Shown here: piece after piece, positions 9,016 to 13,759 of the stretch | How positions within the stretch are numbered: position 1 is the stretch's first letter | How the letters are laid out: each line of letters opens with the position of its first letter | Origin: Alectoria sarmentosa | Lineage: Eukaryota > Ascomycota > Lecanoromycetes > Lecanorales > Parmeliaceae | Direction of reading: 5' to 3' | Assembly: GCA_009733775.1 (NCBI GenBank) | Contig: WOGZ01000581.1 | Coordinates: 1-13,759 of the forward strand | DNA length: 13,759 nt | Translations under genes and position numbers: made by a program | The notes under the pieces: model-generated | The model's database searches: none | What the model was told of the DNA's origin: nothing | What the model saw: only the letters and a program-made list of their open reading frames with translations

Positions 9016-9492
9016 CATGTTTGCTGTGAGTCGTTTCATCACATACGTCCTTGACCGCACTGGTCTGGTGATTATCAGCTGTGGGCTGGAGACGGGAAAC
9101 CTGACGTCGTGACGGTGTCGAAGGAAAGCCCCGAGACTGTTCTCTTGGAGCTTTCGCGAAGCAATGGTTGCAGCGGAAGGATATTTGACGTTGGCGAGGA
9201 TTACAGGCTAAGTGCTCAACAGATTGTTTGTCGTTCAGCGTACTTGGGCCAGTCGTGCTTTGTATGGCGAGTGAGTGATGTGAGAAAGAGAAGAGGGAAA
9301 GAGCTTGGCATAGAAGCCTTCGATCGCCTTCTTGCATTGCCTTCTGGTCCCGAGACTGACTCGCAGATGGCTCAAGACCCCCAGAATTTGAACCGGCAGC
9401 TCAAACGGCTTCGGCTCCTGCTAATATATCAAACGGTCACACCGTTCCATTCGGCTTCAGAACTCGGCCTTCTTTTTCATGCCGAACTTTAG
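9016..9492 (+). pseudogene. Coding-like fragment, possible gene remnant
   Basis: An open frame from 9055 to 9492 reads as protein-like sequence, including DVVTVSKESPETVLLEL, RIFDVGEDYRL and YLGQSCFVWRVSD. A plausible intron (gtgagt at 9026 to the cag ending at 9078) would join it in frame to a short exon ATG TTT GCT at 9016. The order of an acidic DYRL segment, then a short Gly-containing segment, then FVWRV vaguely recalls the region before and around the nucleotide loop in fungal-type (FunK1-like) protein kinases. No catalytic core follows and the frame stops at 9492, so if the resemblance is real this is a truncated remnant. It could also be a short orphan gene or chance. Confidence 0.25.
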
Positions 9493-9794
9493 GCACGATG
9501 GGATGCTCCCATTTCTATAAGCCAAAGCATAGAGCCTGGCTTCTATGTACCAGCAATCATTGACTTCTTTCCGGCCATCATTGCAACAAAACTTGATTAC
9601 CGCCCAGTCACTTGTCATATAGCAAAAGTTTCGGCCCACCAATTCTCGACATAGTGTAGCTATTCTTCAGCTAGACATACGACCAGTACAAGGGAGAATG
9701 CGTTGCGACAATCGAGCACCAAGTCAACTGCTTGTCCTTCAGCCGTCCGACAGCATCGGGGTCTCATCCTCGATTCGTCCTCCATGCTGCTTGC
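9493..9794. other. Intergenic stretch downstream of cnxH
   Basis: I see no gene or structured element between the coding-like fragment and the stop codon of the minus-strand molybdopterin synthase gene. The 3' untranslated region of the latter should lie here. Confidence 0.5.
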
Positions 9795-10343
9795 TCACGG
9801 TATGCGATCATCCACTAGCGCACCTGTACCACCATCCCTATTAGCTCTCCATACACCGCCTTCGTTCCCACCAAATTCTTCCAATTTCCACACCTCAACC
9901 TTCTCTTTGCATTCTTCTAGTGCCTCTTCGCCCCCTTTCCAGGCAGCTTGTCGATGAGGAGCAGACACAGCAATCAGTATACTCTCTTCTCCAATAGGCA
10001 CTACTCCTAGCCTGTGAATCATGCTGAGAGCCGTCAAGGAGTGCTTCTCTTTCACGCTGCGGGCGATAGAGAGCATGGTTTGAAGAGCTCGTGGCGGGTA
10101 GGAAGTATACTCTAAATGTGTAACGGGCTTGCCGTCGAAGTTGTCGCGTGTGGTACCTGGTAGTCTTAGATCATGGCGGGATTGAAGATGGTTGAAGAGC
10201 CTACCAGCGAAAAGCACTATTGCTCCAGCTTTGGGGCTCTTGACCTCAGTCATCATAGTGAGAGGATTAAGCACATCGTGAGTCAGGGTTACAGATATGT
10301 ATTCTTCCTCTAGCCGGTGAGTTGGGGTCAGATTGTCCGACAT
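9795..10343 (-). CDS. cnxH: Molybdopterin synthase, large (catalytic) subunit, MoaE/MOCS2B/CnxH family
   Basis: With its small sulfur-carrier partner (MoaD/CnxG type), this enzyme puts two sulfurs into precursor Z (cPMP) to form molybdopterin, needed for nitrate reductase and other molybdoenzymes. Exon 1 is 10343-10205 and exon 2 is 10156-9795, giving 166 aa, close to the family norm of about 150-190. Family marks: GAIVLFAGTTRDNF (40-53), YTSYPPRAL (64-72), MIHRLGVVPIGEESILIAVS (92-111), HR at 114-115, and K130/K137 spaced seven apart like the two functional lysines of E. coli MoaE. The 48-bp intron splits the Gly codon at residue 47. Left unspliced it keeps the frame and would insert 16 residues into the conserved FAGTTRDNF segment, so splicing is strongly preferred. 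The C-terminal tail after WKLEEF is Gly-rich and variable. The gene is divergent from the Nudix gene. The small-subunit gene is not in the window. Confidence 0.93.
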   Translation of the reverse strand: MSDNLTPTHRLEEEYISVTLTHDVLNPLTMMTEVKSPKAGAIVLFAGRLFNHLQSRHDLRLPGTTRDNFDGKPVTHLEYTSYPPRALQTMLSIARSVKEKHSLTALSMIHRLGVVPIGEESILIAVSAPHRQAAWKGGEEALEECKEKVEVWKLEEFGGNEGGVWRANRDGGTGALVDDRIP

Positions 10344-10798
10344 CTTAGGTGCAACGCCGTTGTTGAAGAGTGAGGAGTCTGTGAATCATCCCGGCCCCGA
10401 AGCCTGACATCAGTTCTGCTATCTCTCCCATTCACCCACGAGCCCGATTGAGAGCCTATGATTTGCTCGATATGTATGCCTTGCGCCTATCTCCTTTGGA
10501 TACTGCCTTTGAGCGATGGGAAATTTCGGGGTCGGAACAATGACTATGGGATCTGAAGCCCACGCGAGTGTAGATTATATAACCTAATCTAATCTACCTA
10601 GATTAGATTAGGGCTTCTGTCCACGCATCTCCAAATCTTCGAGATCAAATAGTTGCGGTCAGGCATCCAAGATGGAACCTCCAGGCTACGGGGCTGGCAG
10701 CACCTCCCTGATGAAGTCTGTAATGAGCCGTTCAAATGAAGTCTCTCTTCCACCGCACAAAGTTCCACCAACAGAATACCATTGCAGGATCCTCAACA
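10344..10798. promoter_or_regulatory. Shared divergent promoter region, cnxH and Nudix gene
   Basis: A 455-bp interval separates the two start codons on opposite strands. It contains the 30-bp palindrome at 10583-10612 and an ATG at 10672 opening an out-of-frame upstream reading frame on the Nudix side. Transcription starts cannot be placed from sequence alone. Confidence 0.6.
10583..10612. promoter_or_regulatory. 30-bp near-perfect palindrome in the divergent promoter
   Basis: The arms cctaatctaatcta and tagattagattagg are exact reverse complements of 14 bases around a central CC. Each arm is itself a tandem repeat of a TAATC/GATTA word. It may be a binding site for a dimeric or tandemly binding regulator, or a hairpin. 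The gattagattaggg end superficially resembles the TTAGGG telomere repeat but is not an array of it. Confidence 0.75.
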
Positions 10799-10878
10799 AT
10801 GTCTCGAAAGGCCGCATTATACCAACAGCAGACCGACATTACCAAAGCAGATCCGCCTATCGTTGGCAACTGGGATAG
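10672..10878 (+). other. Upstream open reading frame overlapping the Nudix start
   Basis: An ATG at 10672 opens a 68-codon frame, offset from the Nudix frame, that runs past the chosen Nudix ATG at 10799. Its product has no recognisable features. If the transcript begins upstream of 10672 it could lower translation of the main frame. If it begins downstream it is irrelevant. Confidence 0.3.
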
Positions 10879-11583
10879 TGCTAATACGACCATCGGCGCT
10901 GGCGTGGCTATCTTCCACCTTGCCTCTTCCCGCGTGGTTCTCTGCTACCACAGCACCGACAGATACTACTTCTTGCCCAAGGGCCGCCGAGACGCTAGCG
11001 AGGACACGGGATCTGGCGCTGAGAGGGAAGGATTCGAGGAGGTGAGCCATTTCTTCATATTAAAGTCATGGAATATGACGAAAAGGCTAACATTGTTGGA
11101 CAGTCAGGTTACCGCAACCGCCTCCTCCCTCTTCCCATCCCCACACGCCAACCCAAGGCCCACAATCCCTCTCCATCCAGCGCAGCCTCTACGCCCTTCG
11201 TGATCGAGCCGGTCTGGACACAATTAGCCCCAGTCACGAAGACGGCACAGTACATCCTCTTCTGGTATATTGCAGAGACCGTGCCTCCAAACGTTGAAGT
11301 CTCACTGTCAGCGCAAGAGAAAGAGCAGGGCATGGCTTATCAGTATCCGCCGAAATTCGAGGCCAACACGACGTTCAAAGAAAGGATGGAAATGGAGGAA
11401 GAAGGCTATGAGCCAATCAGACACGAAAACACCGGTGTGGATGCTGAGGAGGCATTGTACGAGAGCTACCTAATGCCCGTGGAAGAAGCTATTGAGAAGT
11501 TGGGTAAGGGCATCTCTGCGGATGTGGTGAGAAAAGGATGGGAAGGGATTCAATTGAGACAAAAGATGGAAGATGGCCGGTGA
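10799..11583 (+). CDS. Nudix hydrolase domain protein, fungal type (two exons, 240 aa)
   Basis: Nudix enzymes hydrolyse nucleoside diphosphates linked to another moiety; the substrate here cannot be told from sequence. Exons are 10799-11041 and 11104-11583, with a 62-bp intron (gtgagc..acag) splitting the Nudix box exactly between the EE and SGY codons. The spliced box, residues 62-84, has the full pattern: G62, E68, R76-E77, E80-E81 and G83. These include the metal-binding glutamates. The preceding segment GAGVAIFHL and YYFLPKGRR is typical of the fold. After the box come a Pro/Ser-rich insert, PVWTQLAPVTKTAQYILFWY, and an acidic tail with EEGYEPIRHENTGVDAEEAL. I recall similar uncharacterised fungal Nudix proteins of about this size. 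I chose the ATG at 10799; an in-frame ATG at 10736 would add 21 basic residues and is possible. Confidence 0.9.
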
Positions 11584-11734
11584 TATTTCAGGAGCACAGC
11601 GCTTGATACCTAGGGACTACGGTGCTGGGACCGTATGCGTAGCTGACCTAATAGGCAATGGTTTGAGCGAGATATGGGAATCTCTGTGTGAAATTGCTTA
11701 CAGACGCCAATAAAGGACATTATTGTTTTCGTAG

Positions 11735-11915
11735 GCCCGTTTTGGTGATTCTGTTTTGGTGGTCCGTTTTGAAGGGCCGATTTGTAGGCTCCGTTTTGCA
11801 GGTCCGTTTTGATGATCCGATTTGGTGGCTCCGATTTGATGACTTCGTTTTTGATGACTCCCTTTTGGTGGCTCCGTTTTGGTGTGGTCCCATTGCTCCG
11901 TTTTGGTGCAGGTAA
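11735..11915. repeat. Degenerate minisatellite, 13-15-bp units
   Basis: About a dozen imperfect head-to-tail copies of a unit close to CCGTTTTGGTGGCT. Variants include ccgttttgatgat, ccgatttggtggct and ccgttttgcaggt. Units differ in length by one or two bases, so the array does not keep a reading frame, which argues against coding use. Confidence 0.85.
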
Positions 11916-12457
11916 AACCCATTCCTTATAAACAGCATCTAGACTTTGCAAGTGCATTGCTTCCACGGAAAAATAAGCAATCAGGCCCAGTGAGTCCCAC
12001 ATTTGAGAGAACAGATGATAACCGCTTCTCAGCAAGGCTGCAACTCTGATCTCGGAATCAGGCATTGTGGATACGATGAAAATCAACAGCGAGGCAACAA
12101 TGGTCGCTGGCTAATGATTATACTGTTTTGATTGTACTGAAAACGTGAATTGCCCTTTGCATCTCTTCAGACCCGCTCTTCCAATGTAAGGTACTCACAA
12201 GCACTAACTAACTTTCATTAAGCCAAAGAATTATCAACGGACCAATAGATCCGAGATCGAAAGGCCCGCAAGGCACGTTAGCACGTTAGTAATGTCATCT
12301 ACAGTAATGAATGTAAACTTGAATATCAAAGTGCGAAACCCAAAATACAGGTCGGTAGGGGATCTCATGGAGTGGGATATAGCACATGGATGTTCGCGAT
12401 GTATTGATCGTTTTTACTTCTTAGTACGCTACTATAAGAGCTGCAGGTAGAATGAGT

Positions 12458-12470
12458 CACACACACACAC
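12458..12470. repeat. Short (CA)n microsatellite
   Basis: A 13-base CA run followed by gcaca, in the gene-poor region. Confidence 0.85.
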
Positions 12471-12765
12471 GCACAACATACTTGGATGCATTTTTTTGGT
12501 CAGCTTTGTGTGCCGAGCGGTCTCGGATCGAATCTGAATCTCGATGAAACGAAAGACTGACAGAACGATGCAGCTCAGAGTATTTCCCGGTCTACGATTC
12601 GGCACGCATTTTACCTGCGGCACTTGAAAATGTGGTGGGATGATTGTCGAATAATTATAGTGGACTTTAGATTAATAACTTCTTCTAAAGATTCTCGGTT
12701 GGAAGGCACTGAATAAACGAAAAGCTATTACTTCTTGGCAGCCGTATCCTATTTCATTCTTCGAA

Positions 12766-13393
12766 TCAGCTGTTTCCCGCTCGACTGGCCTTTTGTCTGG
12801 CACAATGTAGGCAATCCACCAAATAGACCTGATAAAACTTCAATCTCCATCCTCCCAAACCGCCCACTTCGCCCTCTGAGCCACTGTTCACCAGGAGCGC
12901 CCTAGCAGCCCAATCTTTGCCATCGCTACCGCCCTCCTTGAAACCGTACTCCACCGTGCCGTAGAGCATGACTTCTGCCTCGGACTCTGCGACCGGAGCG
13001 AAGGGGAAAATCTTTGTTGGATGATGCGAGCGAGATGAGACTGCGGACCACATCTTGTGGCGGAGGGAGAGGATGCCTGATGTTTTGTAGGTGTCAAAAG
13101 CAGGTAGAGTGTAATGCACCAGATGATAGCGTTTTTTAAGCCTTTCAAGTTGACATTTTTTTTTTTTTATGAATCGCAAATCGAGTAAAATTGAAATAAG
13201 CGGAGAGAGACCCACCATCAGACCCTTCCACCTTGGCACTTGCCATGATGATAACGGCATCTTTCGTAAAGCAACCTACGTACTTGTCGTGTGCCTCGGG
13301 CGTATCCGAAATCCGGTAAAAGGTTTCAAAGAACTGGCGGAGCGAAGAGGGAACTTGGGGAACGGTCGGATAGGAGGATTGGTATTGGTGCAT
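12766..13393 (-). CDS. SnoaL-like / NTF2-fold protein (two exons, 162 aa)
   Basis: Exon 1 is 13393-13216 and exon 2 is 13076-12766, with a 139-bp intron (gtgggt..cag) interrupting the second Gly codon of EGSDG. The protein has the arrangement of small fungal SnoaL-like proteins (a cone-shaped alpha+beta barrel related to NTF2): an N-terminal helix SLRQFFETFYRISD, AHDKYVGCFTKDAVIIM, then GILSLRHKMW, HHPTKIFPF, EAEVMLYGTVEYGF, DWAARALLV and a final strand WRLKFYQVYLVD. Members bind small molecules or act as isomerases, cyclases or hydrolases, but many have no known substrate and none can be assigned here. There is no signal peptide. The last 15 or so residues (CLHCARQKASRAGNS) lie beyond the usual fold end. 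The intron is longer than the others in the window and carries an A13 run on the coding strand. Confidence 0.85.
13156..13168. repeat. T13 homopolymer inside the SnoaL-like intron
   Basis: Thirteen T on the plus strand (A13 on the gene's strand), about 50 bp into the intron. It is long enough to be prone to length error in sequencing or replication, without effect on coding. Confidence 0.85.
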
Positions 13394-13759
13394 TGTACTT
13401 TACTGCCTGGGTAATTGCTTGAAATGGGGTGAGACAGAGCGAGGGAGGAAAGTTGCGAAGGTCGAAAGAATCCAGTTCAGGAGCCATGCTGATAAGTAAG
13501 ATGCCTGAGGAGAAGTGGAAAGGGAGAAGCCGAAGGTTTGGGAGACTGGGAGTGACGTTTGCCAAGGAGACAACGTTCCGCTCACGGCTCGCTACGCTAG
13601 CGTCAACGGCCATTTTAAGGTTTGATAGGTAAGCCACATAAGGCATCCTCGTCTTTTACTGCAAAGACTGATCATCATTCTGTTCAAAAGATGGTTAGTT
13701 CCCCGCCTCCTCCGGCCTGTTGCCATGCCAGCCACATGATTAGTACTGTATATAGGGTT
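13394..13759. promoter_or_regulatory. Upstream region of the SnoaL-like gene
   Basis: This stretch precedes the minus-strand ATG at 13393. It is purine-rich on the plus strand between about 13425 and 13560, that is pyrimidine-rich on the gene's own strand, as is usual upstream of fungal genes. An open frame on the minus strand (13646-13326) overlaps the start and reads as leucine/serine-rich sequence without motifs. I take it as chance, though an unspliced upstream exon is conceivable. Confidence 0.5.

Larger units (their letters stand above)
11584..12765. other. Gene-poor region between the Nudix and SnoaL-like genes
   Basis: I find no supportable gene. A 158-codon open frame on the minus strand (12086-11610) runs through the minisatellite, and its K/N/Q-rich middle simply reflects the repeat. 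The rest is AT-rich with scattered stops. Present are the minisatellite at about 11735-11915, a short (CA)n run at 12458-12470, and a duplicated word gcacgttag near 12272-12288. The 3' untranslated regions of both flanking genes should lie at its ends. Confidence 0.5.

Noticed and set aside
10583..10612. Internal telomere repeat
   Set aside because: The word is TAATC/GATTA with only a single TTAGGG at the right edge, so it is not a TTAGGG array.
11735..11915. CRISPR-like array
   Set aside because: There are no constant repeats separated by unique spacers; the units abut directly and this is a eukaryotic sequence.
11610..12086. 158-codon K/N/Q-rich frame on the minus strand
   Set aside because: The middle third is a translation of the minisatellite, whose units vary in length and do not preserve a frame. 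The flanks have no motif.

Overview
The window looks like nuclear DNA of a filamentous ascomycete (Pezizomycotina). The genes are interrupted by short introns (48 to 139 bp) with GTRNGT-type donors, CTAAT/CTGAC-like branch sites and YAG acceptors. The proteins include a fungal secreted Ser/Thr-rich repeat protein, the molybdopterin synthase large subunit, a fungal-type Nudix hydrolase and a SnoaL-like protein. The class cannot be fixed from the sequence alone.

Left part (1-8320). A five-exon gene on the minus strand (667-1918) encodes a predicted secreted 329-aa protein of unknown function. A three-exon gene on the plus strand (4032-8320) encodes a 1394-aa predicted secreted, Ser/Thr-rich, adhesin-like protein. 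It has two unrelated internal repeat families, an (Ala-Ser)n microsatellite tract, and Cys-rich modules at both ends. The two genes diverge across a 2.1-kb spacer in which I find no convincing gene. Both products look extracellular, so the pair may act together at the cell surface; that is inference.

Middle (8321-9794). This is mostly non-coding. It holds a long C-rich tract just past the adhesin-like gene and a coding-like stretch around 9016-9492 that may be a decayed gene or unrecognised exons.

Right part (9795-13759). The molybdopterin synthase large subunit (cnxH/MoaE type, minus) and a Nudix hydrolase (plus) are divergent neighbours sharing a 455-bp promoter region with a near-perfect 30-bp palindrome. 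After the Nudix gene comes a gene-poor 1.2 kb with a degenerate 13-15-bp minisatellite. Last is a two-exon SnoaL-like gene on the minus strand. Apart from the two divergent pairs there is no sign of a biosynthetic cluster. cnxH, Nudix and SnoaL look like ordinary housekeeping or accessory genes, and the most distinctive content is the surface-protein pair on the left.
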